Positions 1 to 7,880 of a stretch of 64,000 nt of DNA are shown in pieces. The DNA is from Pseudobutyrivibrio sp. UBA3626 (GTDB taxonomy: Bacteria > Bacillota > Clostridia > Lachnospirales > Lachnospiraceae). The stretch covers positions 1 through 64,000 of the forward strand of contig DFLF01000005.1 in the NCBI GenBank assembly GCA_002373675.1. The letters run 5' to 3'. Each line of letters begins with the position of its first letter. The stretch's first letter is position 1. Made by a program: the position numbers and the translations under genes. The notes beneath the pieces were generated by a model. It was not told where the DNA came from and ran no database searches. It was given only the letters and a program-made list of their open reading frames with translations.

Positions 1-97
1 CTGAAGATAACTTCTCTGTTGACTTAGCTTGCTGATTAGCTGTGATGTTTAATACTCTTGAAGCATTTGCTGCCTGCATGTTGTGTTGTACTACCAT
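1..97 (-). CDS. fliC: Flagellin, N-terminal fragment (runs off the window start)
   Basis: Only the first 32 codons are present. They encode the amphipathic N-terminal helix typical of flagellins, beginning MVVQHNMQAANASRVLNIT and continuing through a lysine-serine-x-x-lysine-leucine-serine-serine stretch that normally enters the D0/D1 core. The ATG at 97 is preceded by a strong AAGGAGG ribosome binding site at 106-112. It is the last flagellar gene on this strand in the window and follows its own sigma-28-like promoter. The role is the filament subunit exported by the flagellar type III system. Its cognate chaperone FliS is encoded just upstream. The C-terminal part lies outside the window, so length and type cannot be judged. 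Confidence 0.9.
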   Translation of the reverse strand, partial: MVVQHNMQAANASRVLNITANQQAKSTEKLSS

Positions 98-105
98 AAT
101 TGTTT

Positions 106-112
106 CCTCCTT
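106..112 (-). promoter_or_regulatory. Flagellin Shine-Dalgarno site, possible second CsrA site
   Basis: On the minus strand the sequence is AAGGAGG, nine bases before the flagellin ATG. It contains the GGA core of a CsrA site, so it could serve both ribosome and CsrA. The CsrA role is inferred from the nearby hairpin and the csrA gene in this window. Confidence 0.55.
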
Positions 113-121
113 GAAATTGTG

Positions 122-137
122 CTGTCTTCCTTGACAG
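122..137 (-). promoter_or_regulatory. Leader hairpin with GGA in the loop, likely CsrA binding site
   Basis: The minus strand reads CTGTC-AAGGAA-GACAG, a perfect 5-bp stem presenting AAGGAA in a six-base loop. It lies in the untranslated leader of flagellin, just upstream of a second GGA at the ribosome binding site. In Bacillus subtilis CsrA represses flagellin (hag) translation through one hairpin site and one site at the Shine-Dalgarno sequence; the layout here is the same. That CsrA binds is an inference. Confidence 0.7.
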
Positions 138-224
138 ATAGTTTAATTGTTTTGTAATTCATTAGTCGTACACCCTAATGTTTTACTAGTAACTTTGTAA
201 CACTCTTTTGTGTTCTCACTTTAT

Positions 225-251
225 ATTTCGGCAGGTTCTAATTAAACTTTA
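225..251 (-). promoter_or_regulatory. Sigma-28 (SigD/FliA) promoter of flagellin
   Basis: On the minus strand TAAA (248-251) is followed after 15 bases by GCCGAAAT (225-232), close to the sigma-28 consensus TAAA-N15-GCCGATAA. It lies about 130 bases before the flagellin start, leaving a leader that holds the CsrA-type hairpin. Confidence 0.85.
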
Positions 252-280
252 TACCCTTTTTTAAATTTTTTCAATATTTT

Positions 281-763
281 TTATTTCTTTTTATCCCAGA
301 ATTGAGAATCTTCATATCCAGTATTGTTCATCATACTTGCATAATAAGAAGCAACTGCTTTCTGACCATGTTTTGTCTCTCTAATCTGACTTCTTATATG
401 AGAGAATTTCGCTCTTGCAAGTTCCCTGTTCTGCATCTCTTTTGCTTGTACATCCGTTGATAAATCTGTAACAAGAGCAATCTGCTCTTGCATATGCTTG
501 ATCTCACTTGCATATTCTTCCCTTTTACTACTTAAGTCGTCTTTAACCTTATCATACAAGCTTTGGAATCCCTCGTCCATTTTATCAAGACGTTCTATTA
601 CATCTGATTTCTTCTCGATATTATCATCTAACATATCTGGAGTAGATTCACTATCCTCAAGTATATTCTTCTGCTCCTGATTAAGACCTTGTAACTGCCT
701 TAGAAGCTCAACCTTCTTATCAAGACTATCTGATAACATCTTAACATATTCTTTACTAGACAT
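281..763 (-). CDS. FliT/FlgN-like flagellar chaperone or export protein
   Basis: This 160-residue protein is almost wholly helical and charged with no membrane segment or signal peptide, and is predicted to form long coiled coils. It sits directly after fliS, where many flagellated bacteria encode FliT or another small export chaperone. The sequence starts MSSKEYVKMLSDSLDKKVEL and has heptad-like spacing through about residue 130. ATG 763 has a good AAGGAGAG ribosome binding site. A 12-bp hairpin lies between it and fliS. Function is inferred from position, size and composition; I do not see a diagnostic motif that separates FliT from FlgN. Confidence 0.6.
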   Translation of the reverse strand: MSSKEYVKMLSDSLDKKVELLRQLQGLNQEQKNILEDSESTPDMLDDNIEKKSDVIERLDKMDEGFQSLYDKVKDDLSSKREEYASEIKHMQEQIALVTDLSTDVQAKEMQNRELARAKFSHIRSQIRETKHGQKAVASYYASMMNNTGYEDSQFWDKKK

Positions 764-778
764 ATCTCTCCTTATTAA

Positions 779-808
779 GAACGCAAATGACTTTCATCAT
801 TTGCGTTC
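779..808. other. Intergenic hairpin between fliS and the FliT-like gene
   Basis: Bases 779-790 pair perfectly with 797-808 (12-bp stem, six-base loop). No T tract follows on the minus strand; instead the ribosome binding site of the next gene follows at once. It may process the message or adjust relative expression rather than end transcription. Confidence 0.6.
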
Positions 809-828
809 CTTTAATAACTCTTAACTAA

Positions 829-1212
829 TTAGCCTGCCTGGGTATTAGCAATCTTCATTACTTCTTTCCATGTATCTCTCATGGTTCTTAAGTGCTTAAG
901 AGCTTCTTCTAATCTATCGGTATTCTTCTTAATATTTGCTTGAAGAAGAACCCAGCCAATATATTCATATACCTTGTCAAAGTCTTTAGATACTTCATAC
1001 TTCATATCTAGACTCCCTCGAAGCTCTGCAACAATCCTCTCCGCCTTCTGTATATTCGTATTAGCTTTGGAATAATCCTCATTCTCTATGGCAACTAATC
1101 CAATGTTGCAAAACTTAATTGCCCCCTCATATAGCATAAGAACAAGCTCAGCAGGAGTGGCGGTAAGTACCTTGTTCTTCTGGTAAGCATCATATCCTCT
1201 AGGTAATGCCAT
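829..1212 (-). CDS. fliS: Flagellin chaperone FliS
   Basis: FliS binds the C-terminal helix of flagellin in the cytosol, prevents early polymerisation and delivers it to the export gate. The 127-residue length is normal. The N-terminus matches the family, with GYDAYQKNKVLTATPAELVL and the LMLYEGAIKF helix, followed by the RAELRGSL-type region. The ATG at 1212 has a GGAGG site. In the fliD-fliS order it follows fliD by 31 bases and precedes the FliT-like gene. In Bacillus FliW competes with FliS-type partners for flagellin, and fliW is also in this window. Confidence 0.93.
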   Translation of the reverse strand: MALPRGYDAYQKNKVLTATPAELVLMLYEGAIKFCNIGLVAIENEDYSKANTNIQKAERIVAELRGSLDMKYEVSKDFDKVYEYIGWVLLQANIKKNTDRLEEALKHLRTMRDTWKEVMKIANTQAG

Positions 1213-1243
1213 TATATAATCCTCCTATAAAGTATATATCATT

Positions 1244-3643
1244 TTACTTTGTCATCAAGCCAGATAATGCATTAGTAGAACTTTGCAATTTAGCAAGAGT
1301 AGATTCCATCTTAGAGAACTTCTTATAATACCTGTCCTCCATATCAGCAATCCTTTGTTCCCATTCCTTTATAGTTCTTTCAAAAGTCTTCTGGTCATTA
1401 GCCATCTCTTTGTCATTATATACAGTGTACGCCGAACGAAGATTAGAACTCTTCATCTCGCTTCCAACTGCATTATATAAATTAGATGCAAGACTTTGCA
1501 TATATTCTATAACTGTATCTGGATCACTATTAATCATAGCCATAAGCTTATCATCCTTTGAAGCAGTTGCAGAATCATCTTCATCACCATAGATATGGTA
1601 AGCATATTGCTCATTCTTAGGAGCATTCATATATCCAAGAGTCTGAATACCAAAATCTGACAGTGAATACCCTCTTCCATTAATCTGAATAGGGTTCGAC
1701 ATTGCTTGTGTCATCTTGGTAATAAGTGTACCTAGACTACTATCTCTTCTAAGAATTGCTTTCTTAATCTTATCTTCCCACTTCTCAATTTCCTTCTCAG
1801 ACATCTCTTCCTTCTGATCATCAGTAAGTGGGTTGTATCCCTTTGCTGAATCAGCGTTATATAGCGATTGCATCTCGTTGATAATCTCATTATATGTTGA
1901 TAAGAAATCTTTAACCTTATCATATATTCCCTGATTATCCTGAGTTGTATTGATTGTAACTGCGGTGTCCCCTGTCTCAGCTAATGCATTAATATTAAGT
2001 CCGTTGATAGAGAAGTTACTACTGCTTGATGTATACTCAGCTTCGTTTAATTCTATAACAGCATCCTGCGCTGATACACGAGTAGCTCCAGCGTTAGCAT
2101 CTAATTCTACTACTGAATCTATAACGTCTTTGCCATAAGTAATCTTATTAAGAATAGAATCTGCTAACTCTTCTATCTTACTCATGTCAAGACTTCCATC
2201 AACCTCGCTATAGTAATCAGAATAATCCTTCTTATCCCAATAACTATTCTCTGATATATAAGCTTTGTTAGAGGCTATGGTAGAATCAATCTCGCTGATT
2301 CTCTCATTTGCTACAGTAAGAGCTGATTCATCTAGATAATACTCTTCTTCGTCTATAGTATCATCATTAGCATACTTATTGTATACGGTATTTGCTGTAA
2401 CAAATTCCATATACTTGCTATCGTCTTCTGTCTCTACACCGCTTTCGTCTGTTGTAGTTGTAATAAGACCAAGCTTCTTAGCGATATCTTTTACTCTATC
2501 TTCAATCTTAGATAATTCTTCGCCTTCAGCTACAGTTTTTGCTCCAACTTCATCTTCCGACTCATTATAATAAGTTCGTGAGCCATCCTCATTGACTTTA
2601 ACATTCTTGTAAGTATTGCCATCTTCATCAACATATACTGCGCCATCTTTTCCAGCATTAACAAGATCAAATAATTCCTGTCCTGTAACATCTTCAGCAC
2701 TCAAAGCTCTAACTTCATCAACTTTGTTCTTGCTGTTAGTATATTCTATCTTAGAATTAAGAAGAGTCTTCTCTGCTGCAAGTTGTGGATTCTCTTCGTA
2801 AGCATTTGCAAGATTAGTAAGAATATTAGTGATTTTCTCCTTAGTCTTAGCTTCGTTATATTCAGCTCCTTCTCTTACAATAGCGTTACCTTCGTTATCA
2901 TACTTAATATGTCCATCTTCATCAAGTTCATAGTATGAACCGCCATCTGTAGCCATTGCATATGCTGCATTATTAGCATATCCTTTCATATCTGCAACTG
3001 CAGTTGTAAGAAGTCCAAGAGATGTAAGGGCTGCTTGTCCCTGTGCTGTGCTTGCAGTTAGGGCAAAGTCATTATCTTTACCACTATTCTTAGCACTTAC
3101 AAATATTCTCTTATTATTAGCATCAAAGCTTGCATTAACTCCCGCTTTCTTAAGCTCATCTATTACATCTGATATCTTAGTATCAGCAGTAATCTCTATT
3201 GTCTTCTCTTCTCCACTTCCAACCCTTACAGATATAGAAGTATCTCCACCAGTATATCTTAGCGAACTCATTGTAGAATCTTCCGTTGTCTTCTTACCTA
3301 GTTGAGCACCTGTAAGATATCCTGCCTTAGCAAGCTGCTTAATCTTAAGTGTCTGTGTACCAATTACAGCTCCTGAACTAGCAGAAACTGATGCTTTAGT
3401 TGCATCTGATACAGTAGTCTTCTTAAGATTATAAGAGTTACTAAAACGAAGATTACCTACTTTACTGTATAGGGAATAAACCTTGGTGTTCAAGGCTTTC
3501 CATGCATCCTGCTTATATGTAAGTTTTGTCTGTGATTGTTTTATCTTATTCTTCTTATCTACATAGTTCTGTACGTACGCCTTAACTACACTCTCGGTGT
3601 CCATACCTGATACCATGCCCGATACTCTTGTTGGTGATGCCAT
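1244..3643 (-). CDS. fliD: Flagellar filament cap FliD (hook-associated protein 2), oversized
   Basis: FliD forms the cap at the filament tip and guides folding of incoming flagellin. The N-terminal FliD_N region (about residues 1-115, starting MASPTRVSGMVSGMDTESVV) and C-terminal FliD_C region (about 540-799, ending in a coiled coil typical of the D0/D1 leg) are clear. At 799 residues it is much longer than common FliD proteins (about 450-500). The extra length lies between the two, roughly residues 225-540, and is acidic, rich in Glu, Asp, Asn and Tyr, so probably a surface-exposed cap domain. The start has a GGAGG site that overlaps the flaG stop region, indicating coupling. Confidence 0.92.
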   Translation of the reverse strand: MASPTRVSGMVSGMDTESVVKAYVQNYVDKKNKIKQSQTKLTYKQDAWKALNTKVYSLYSKVGNLRFSNSYNLKKTTVSDATKASVSASSGAVIGTQTLKIKQLAKAGYLTGAQLGKKTTEDSTMSSLRYTGGDTSISVRVGSGEEKTIEITADTKISDVIDELKKAGVNASFDANNKRIFVSAKNSGKDNDFALTASTAQGQAALTSLGLLTTAVADMKGYANNAAYAMATDGGSYYELDEDGHIKYDNEGNAIVREGAEYNEAKTKEKITNILTNLANAYEENPQLAAEKTLLNSKIEYTNSKNKVDEVRALSAEDVTGQELFDLVNAGKDGAVYVDEDGNTYKNVKVNEDGSRTYYNESEDEVGAKTVAEGEELSKIEDRVKDIAKKLGLITTTTDESGVETEDDSKYMEFVTANTVYNKYANDDTIDEEEYYLDESALTVANERISEIDSTIASNKAYISENSYWDKKDYSDYYSEVDGSLDMSKIEELADSILNKITYGKDVIDSVVELDANAGATRVSAQDAVIELNEAEYTSSSSNFSINGLNINALAETGDTAVTINTTQDNQGIYDKVKDFLSTYNEIINEMQSLYNADSAKGYNPLTDDQKEEMSEKEIEKWEDKIKKAILRRDSSLGTLITKMTQAMSNPIQINGRGYSLSDFGIQTLGYMNAPKNEQYAYHIYGDEDDSATASKDDKLMAMINSDPDTVIEYMQSLASNLYNAVGSEMKSSNLRSAYTVYNDKEMANDQKTFERTIKEWEQRIADMEDRYYKKFSKMESTLAKLQSSTNALSGLMTK

Positions 3644-3652
3644 AGTATCCTC

Positions 3653-4030
3653 CTATCTCTTCTCGTCCACTTTGAATCCTTCCTGATCCCACACTTTGTT
3701 AATTAACTTAAGTGTCTCTTCAGCTGGGTACTGAACGATAGTTTTATCCGAATTCTTATCAACAATCTTGATATATACACGATTAGAATCATCGTCTACA
3801 CCGAAGACTGCCTCTACTCCATTTGCTTTCTTGTTGATTTCCTGAACAGCCTTGTGAATCTGTTCATTAGTTGCTACTTTACCTTCCTCACCGTATAAAG
3901 GACGTTCACTGCTTTTTTCTTCTACTTTAACATCTGCTTGTGCAGGTGCTGTAGAATTAGTTGCAGCAACATTTGAACTTCCTTGTCCCTGATAAGTGCT
4001 GTTAACATTAATGTTGTTTACTACTTCCAT
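3653..4030 (-). CDS. flaG: FlaG-family flagellar protein
   Basis: FlaG proteins are short proteins encoded next to fliD and linked to filament length or flagellin secretion, with unclear mechanism. The 125-residue product has a low-complexity N-terminal half (Asn, Ser, Thr, Ala, Glu) and the conserved C-terminal domain (about 58-125) with the pattern VDDDSNRVYIKIVDK, a TIVQYPAEE strand and a final VWDQEGF. It is the first gene after a sigma-28-like promoter and leads the flaG-fliD-fliS run. The stop overlaps the fliD ribosome binding site. Confidence 0.9.
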   Translation of the reverse strand: MEVVNNINVNSTYQGQGSSNVAATNSTAPAQADVKVEEKSSERPLYGEEGKVATNEQIHKAVQEINKKANGVEAVFGVDDDSNRVYIKIVDKNSDKTIVQYPAEETLKLINKVWDQEGFKVDEKR

Positions 4031-4109
4031 ATCTCCACCTCCGTGTGTAATTATTGGTTTAGCCCATTTGGGCGTACTTACCTAGTTAATATATAGTTTC
4101 TCATTAATT

Positions 4110-4137
4110 GTATCGGACAGTAGTACTTTATACTTTA
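4110..4137 (-). promoter_or_regulatory. Sigma-28 promoter of flaG-fliD-fliS
   Basis: On the minus strand TAAA (4134-4137), 16-base spacer, TCCGATAC (4110-4117). The same -10 octamer TCCGATAC with the same spacing recurs before flgM at 14595-14622. The leader also holds a small GCCC-AAAT-GGGC hairpin (4062-4073). Confidence 0.78.
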
Positions 4138-4234
4138 TAGAAAAAATGAAAAATTTTAACTTCAGTCGAATGTAATACTAAATTCCACTTCTCATATTCC
4201 AAAACAGCATATACCCCTACAATAATTCCTTTTT

Positions 4235-5659
4235 CTATATAAATAGCTCATCCATGAGTATTTCCCTTCCTACATAATTACTGTATTTATTCTTCTTAAT
4301 ACCATAAGTAGTAATCATGGTAACAATAATTGTCTTGTTACATCTTGTTGATTCACGGAACACATCGACTTTTCTCTTAAGGGACATATCATACTCTTTA
4401 TCAATCTCATACTCATGTGTTGAGAACTTAATCTCACACAAATTTACTACGTTATCTCCCCTTTCTATCACTAAATCAACCTGTGCTCCTTTATTCTCGT
4501 CATTTCCTTTTTTATAAAATGTTGATTCAGTTGATAATACTCCTGCTATTCCCAAAGAGTTTTTGATTTGTCTCATATGATCTTTACATACTTGTTCAAA
4601 TGTAAGCCCAGCCCACGCTCTTCTAGCGGAATTATCATTCATATTACTAAAGAAGTGCTCGTCTTTACCATAATTATCTCGAATGAACTTAAAGTAAAAC
4701 AAAGAATAGTAATCAGATAGTTGATATCTTGTGTTCCTTTTCTTGTTACCATATTCTCTGTTGATTCGTATAAATCCACTTTTCTCTAAGTTAGATAACA
4801 TCGTGGATAAAACCCCATTAGCAGGAATCCCTGTCTTACTTACTATTTCCTCTCTAATTAGTCCGCACCTTTTCTCGCTAAGTGCAGATACAATCTTAAT
4901 ATATGCTTCGCTGTTAGAAAATAATGTATTATACAAGTGATTAAATTCATTAAACAATTCTGCTCTTTTCCTAAAGAACATATTATCTATATTCTCGTTC
5001 AATGTGAGCTCTGGGTCTAACAGTCTCAAATAGAACGGAATTCCACCCATTATCATATATACTTGAACAATATCATATCTCGACCAAGAAATACCTCGCG
5101 AATCAAGGTACATTTCCGTATGTCTAAGATCAAAAGGTTCTATAAACAATCTTGCTGTCTGTCTATTAAATAATCCACCCTTGTTTTCATCGAAATTTTC
5201 GACTATCCAGGAAGTCACTGAGCCACATACAATGAATACTAGATTCTTCTTTGATGCACCCCAAGAATTCCAAAACCATTCAAACGCCGGAAGAAATCCA
5301 GACTGCTTCTTATCCATCCAAGGCATTTCATCAAAAAACACAACTTGTTTTTCTTCAGCATCCTGTTCATCCAAGTATTCTCTCAAATCAAAGAATGCCT
5401 CAGTCCAATCCTTAGGAACATCATATTTCTTAGGTGATGTCATATTCAATTCCATTGAGAAATTACGCAACTGCTCCGGATTCTTCTGACTTTCTGAACC
5501 TGTAAACTTAAATGCAAAGGAATTATGAAAATACTCATTTATAAGAAAAGTCTTGCCAACTCTTCTCCTTCCCGAGACTATTACAAGCTGCGCCTCACTT
5601 TCCGACATGACTCTGTCAAGTTTCTTTATCTCTTCTTCTCTTCCAATTATCTTATCCAT
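4235..5659 (-). CDS. Archaeal-type P-loop ATPase with C-terminal DUF234-like nuclease domain
   Basis: The 474-residue protein has the ATPase_2 (archaeal ATPase) layout. The Walker A is G30-RRRVGKT37, the Walker B VVFFDE lies at about 106-111, then comes a winged-helix region (about 240-320) and a C-terminal DUF234-like domain ending in a PD-(D/E)xK-like pattern (AQVDLVIERG, then CEIKFS, about 405-430). Family members are widespread in gut anaerobes and archaea; function is not established, though a DNA- or nucleic-acid-related ATPase-nuclease role is often suggested. It stands alone between flaG and the hydrogenase gene, with its own sigma-A-type promoter inside a set of repeats. It is probably an accessory gene. 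Confidence 0.82.
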   Translation of the reverse strand: MDKIIGREEEIKKLDRVMSESEAQLVIVSGRRRVGKTFLINEYFHNSFAFKFTGSESQKNPEQLRNFSMELNMTSPKKYDVPKDWTEAFFDLREYLDEQDAEEKQVVFFDEMPWMDKKQSGFLPAFEWFWNSWGASKKNLVFIVCGSVTSWIVENFDENKGGLFNRQTARLFIEPFDLRHTEMYLDSRGISWSRYDIVQVYMIMGGIPFYLRLLDPELTLNENIDNMFFRKRAELFNEFNHLYNTLFSNSEAYIKIVSALSEKRCGLIREEIVSKTGIPANGVLSTMLSNLEKSGFIRINREYGNKKRNTRYQLSDYYSLFYFKFIRDNYGKDEHFFSNMNDNSARRAWAGLTFEQVCKDHMRQIKNSLGIAGVLSTESTFYKKGNDENKGAQVDLVIERGDNVVNLCEIKFSTHEYEIDKEYDMSLKRKVDVFRESTRCNKTIIVTMITTYGIKKNKYSNYVGREILMDELFI

Positions 5660-5679
5660 ACGCGTCTCCTAGATTAAGG

Positions 5680-5774
5680 TTTTTATCTTTTTCTATAATA
5701 ATATCAGAGATAAAGATAATATTCAATGAGGTTTTTGTCTTTATGTGTCTTTTTTTATGAGATAAAGATAAAAA
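5680..5774. repeat. Repeated GAGATAAAGATAA operator-like sites around the ATPase promoter
   Basis: GAGATAAAGATAA occurs twice as a direct repeat (5707-5719 and 5759-5771). Inverted TTTTTATCTTT-like copies lie at 5680-5690 and, imperfectly, at 5732-5744, the last pairing with 5762-5774 over 13 positions with one mismatch. One copy lies between the -35 and -10 of the promoter, so binding of a repressor is plausible. The AT-rich composition weakens the case. Confidence 0.5.
5698..5726 (-). promoter_or_regulatory. Sigma-A-type promoter of the ATPase gene
   Basis: Minus strand TTGAAT (5721-5726), 17-base spacer, TATTAT (5698-5703), about 40 bases before the ATG. Confidence 0.65.
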
Positions 5775-5802
5775 GTTCTAGTTTTTTTCTCCATCTCCTC
5801 TT

Positions 5803-7278
5803 TTATTGCCCAGCACGATACATTGAGAACTTATCCATTGGCATCTTCTCAATATTATCTAATATATTCCTGTCATCTGCCTTGCCAAGAAGCGTCTGCC
5901 TTGCCTTCAAGGTCTCCTTCTCTGCCACGTGCTTAGATGGACCACCAACACATCCACCACTACATGCCATTCCTTCAATGAAGTCTTCTGGAATCTTGCC
6001 AACCTTAAGAAGTGTTAGAGCCTGCATACATTCCTTACCACCAGCGCATTTACGAAGCTTAATATCCTTCTCATCTATACCTCGTTCTTTCATGCACTCA
6101 ATTACAGCACTTGCCACACCGCCACTAGTTGCGAAGCCTTTGCCGAAGATGCTTGCCTCCTGATAATCTTCATCCGCTGGCTTTACTTCTATATCCTTCG
6201 AACGAAGAAGAGCTCTAAATTCACCATAGGTCATAACATAATCTGCATTACCTTCGATAGATTTATCTCTAGATTCACTCTTCTTAGCAATACAAGGTCC
6301 AATAAATACTGTTACACAATCTGGTCTTGTAGCCTTAAGATATCTTGACACAGCGCACATTGGTGATACTACGCTTGACATATTCTCCTTGAATTGTTCT
6401 GGAAAATGTTTCTTCAGCATATTAATAAACGCAGGGCAGCAAGAGGTTGTCATCTTCCTTCCTTCTTCTAGTGCTTCAGCCCATTCTTCGGCTTCATACG
6501 CCGCCGTCATATCTCCGCCAAGCCCTACTTCAACCATATCCGCAAATCCCAATTCTTTACATGCATTTCTTATAGAAGCCATGGATATATCCTCTCCAAA
6601 CTGTCCTTCTGTTGCAGGTGCACACATGGCAATTACTTCCTTGCCAGACCTAATCGCATTAACAACATCTACGACAAATGCCTTCGAACCAATTGCTCCA
6701 AATGGGCATGAATGAATACAGTGACCACATTGAATACATTTCGATTCATCAATCTTACATACACCATATTCATCATAGGTAATGGCACCTACAGGACACG
6801 CCTTCTTACAAGGTCTTTCTAAGTGGGCGATGGCAGAATAAGGACATGCTTCTGCACATTTGCCACATTCCTTACACATGTTAGGGTTAATGCGGGAACG
6901 CTCATCACCAATTGATATGGCCCCAAAGGCGCATGCCTTCTGACATGGCTTACCCATACAAGACCTGCAATTATCTGTGACTACATAAGAAGAAATGGGA
7001 CATTCCTCGCAGGCAGGAGAAAGCACCTCTATCATCATATCCTCGCTTGTAGTAGAGTGAGGAGTCGAATTAAGCCCTTCTGCCAAACGAATACGACGTC
7101 TTACAATCTCCCTTTCCTTATATATACAACATCTGTACTGAGCAAGTGGCCCCGGGATAATCTTATATACAAGCTTCTCCTTGTCTTCCGGTGTCATCTC
7201 ACCCGCCCATGCGAGACGCGCCATCTCCTCTATTATCTTGTGCTTAAATCCTACTATGCTCGCATCATTTGTAATCAT
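5803..7278 (-). CDS. [FeFe]-hydrogenase-like protein (resembles group B), Fe-S rich
   Basis: The 491-residue protein has an N-terminal segment, three ferredoxin-type 4Fe-4S sites between about residues 88 and 195 (for example CKECGKCAEACP and CIQCGHCIHSCP), then an H-cluster domain. The three H-cluster motifs are visible: TSCCPAF at 278-284, GPCIAKK at 327-333 and ACSGGCVGG at 438-446. Classical group A enzymes have MPC in the second motif; here it is GPC, as in the less studied group B. The reaction would be reversible H2 production or H2 sensing with ferredoxin-like partners in the cytosol. It is a single-gene unit, with no NuoE/F-like partner or maturase nearby. The ribosome binding site AAAGGAAA supports ATG 7278. 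Confidence 0.8.
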   Translation of the reverse strand: MITNDASIVGFKHKIIEEMARLAWAGEMTPEDKEKLVYKIIPGPLAQYRCCIYKEREIVRRRIRLAEGLNSTPHSTTSEDMMIEVLSPACEECPISSYVVTDNCRSCMGKPCQKACAFGAISIGDERSRINPNMCKECGKCAEACPYSAIAHLERPCKKACPVGAITYDEYGVCKIDESKCIQCGHCIHSCPFGAIGSKAFVVDVVNAIRSGKEVIAMCAPATEGQFGEDISMASIRNACKELGFADMVEVGLGGDMTAAYEAEEWAEALEEGRKMTTSCCPAFINMLKKHFPEQFKENMSSVVSPMCAVSRYLKATRPDCVTVFIGPCIAKKSESRDKSIEGNADYVMTYGEFRALLRSKDIEVKPADEDYQEASIFGKGFATSGGVASAVIECMKERGIDEKDIKLRKCAGGKECMQALTLLKVGKIPEDFIEGMACSGGCVGGPSKHVAEKETLKARQTLLGKADDRNILDNIEKMPMDKFSMYRAGQ

Positions 7279-7308
7279 AATTTGTTTCCTTTCTTATTTT
7301 TGTATTAG

Positions 7309-7586
7309 GTCTAATTGTCAAAACCGACAAGACAATCTCTTAATATTATGCTTTTGAGGTCTTCGTGCCAAGTATACTTTTGCAGCCTTTTCGTAGCTCT
7401 TAGATTGTGCGGAGTTGAGTAGGCTTCGAGGACGCACCGCAGGGCATAGCCCGAGGAGACGCAACGCAGAAGCCGTTAAACGAGACGAACGCAGAATCTT
7501 AGACGCGAAGAAATCAGCGAAAAAGTATACTTAGTACGAAGAACAAAAATTTTATTTGCAGTCTTGTCGGCATTTGACAATTAGAC
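7309..7586. repeat. 278-bp imperfect inverted repeat (IR1)
   Basis: The outer ends pair: GTCTAATTGTCA (7309-7320) and CGACAAGAC (7325-7333) match the complement of 7561-7586 with few mismatches. Inner segments continue the pairing, such as AAGTATACTTTT near 7369 with 7520-7532, CTTAGATT near 7410 with 7492-7502, and a tip GGGC-ATA-GCCC (7442-7452). GCGAAGAA at 7505-7512 is the complement of the TTCTTCGC motif in the other inverted repeats of this window. TTGACA faces outward at both ends. It fills most of the csrA-hydrogenase gap. There is no ORF inside; it looks like a MITE-like or structured RNA element. Confidence 0.75.
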
Positions 7587-7596
7587 TTATATAGCC

Positions 7597-7634
7597 AAAA
7601 AATACCGTAACTGAAATAATTCAAATTACGGTAT
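7597..7634 (-). terminator. Intrinsic terminator of the flgM-csrA operon
   Basis: On the minus strand ATACCGTAA pairs with TTACGGTAT (7626-7634 with 7602-7610), followed by six T residues. It lies about 30 bases after the csrA stop. Confidence 0.88.
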
Positions 7635-7663
7635 CTCTTTACTTAATTATTCCTATAGATTGT

Positions 7664-7879
7664 CTATAGAAGATTCTTGAGAGCTTCAAGACCATCTGCA
7701 TTAAGCACCGCCTTGTTCTCTTCCTGAATCTGAAGATATACTTCCTTACGATAGATAGGCACTTCCTTAGGTGCTGATATGCCTATCTTAACCTGGTCAC
7801 CTCTTATCTCAAGAACGTTAACCTCTATATTGTTATTAATTACAAGGGATTCACCCTTCTTTCTCGTTAATGCTAACAT
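7664..7879 (-). CDS. csrA: Carbon storage regulator CsrA
   Basis: CsrA is a small dimeric RNA-binding protein that blocks translation by binding GGA-loop hairpins near ribosome binding sites. The 71-residue product begins MLALTRKKGESLVINNNIEV and keeps the family's KIGISAPKEVPIYRKEV core with the key Arg in the YRKE segment; a short C-terminal tail follows. It starts one base after the fliW stop and shares its message, the arrangement found in Bacillus and other Firmicutes. The likely main target is the flagellin leader (sites at 106-112 and 122-137). Confidence 0.97.
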   Translation of the reverse strand: MLALTRKKGESLVINNNIEVNVLEIRGDQVKIGISAPKEVPIYRKEVYLQIQEENKAVLNADGLEALKNLL

Positions 7880-7880
7880 A

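Noticed and set aside
5726..6163. 145-residue plus-strand frame under the hydrogenase gene
   Set aside because: It is antisense to the C-terminal part of a clear [FeFe]-hydrogenase domain and has no ribosome binding site.
7309..7586. rRNA or tRNA remnant, because of the GC-rich core
   Set aside because: No tRNA cloverleaf, T-loop or rRNA signature is present; the segment is explained as a palindrome.
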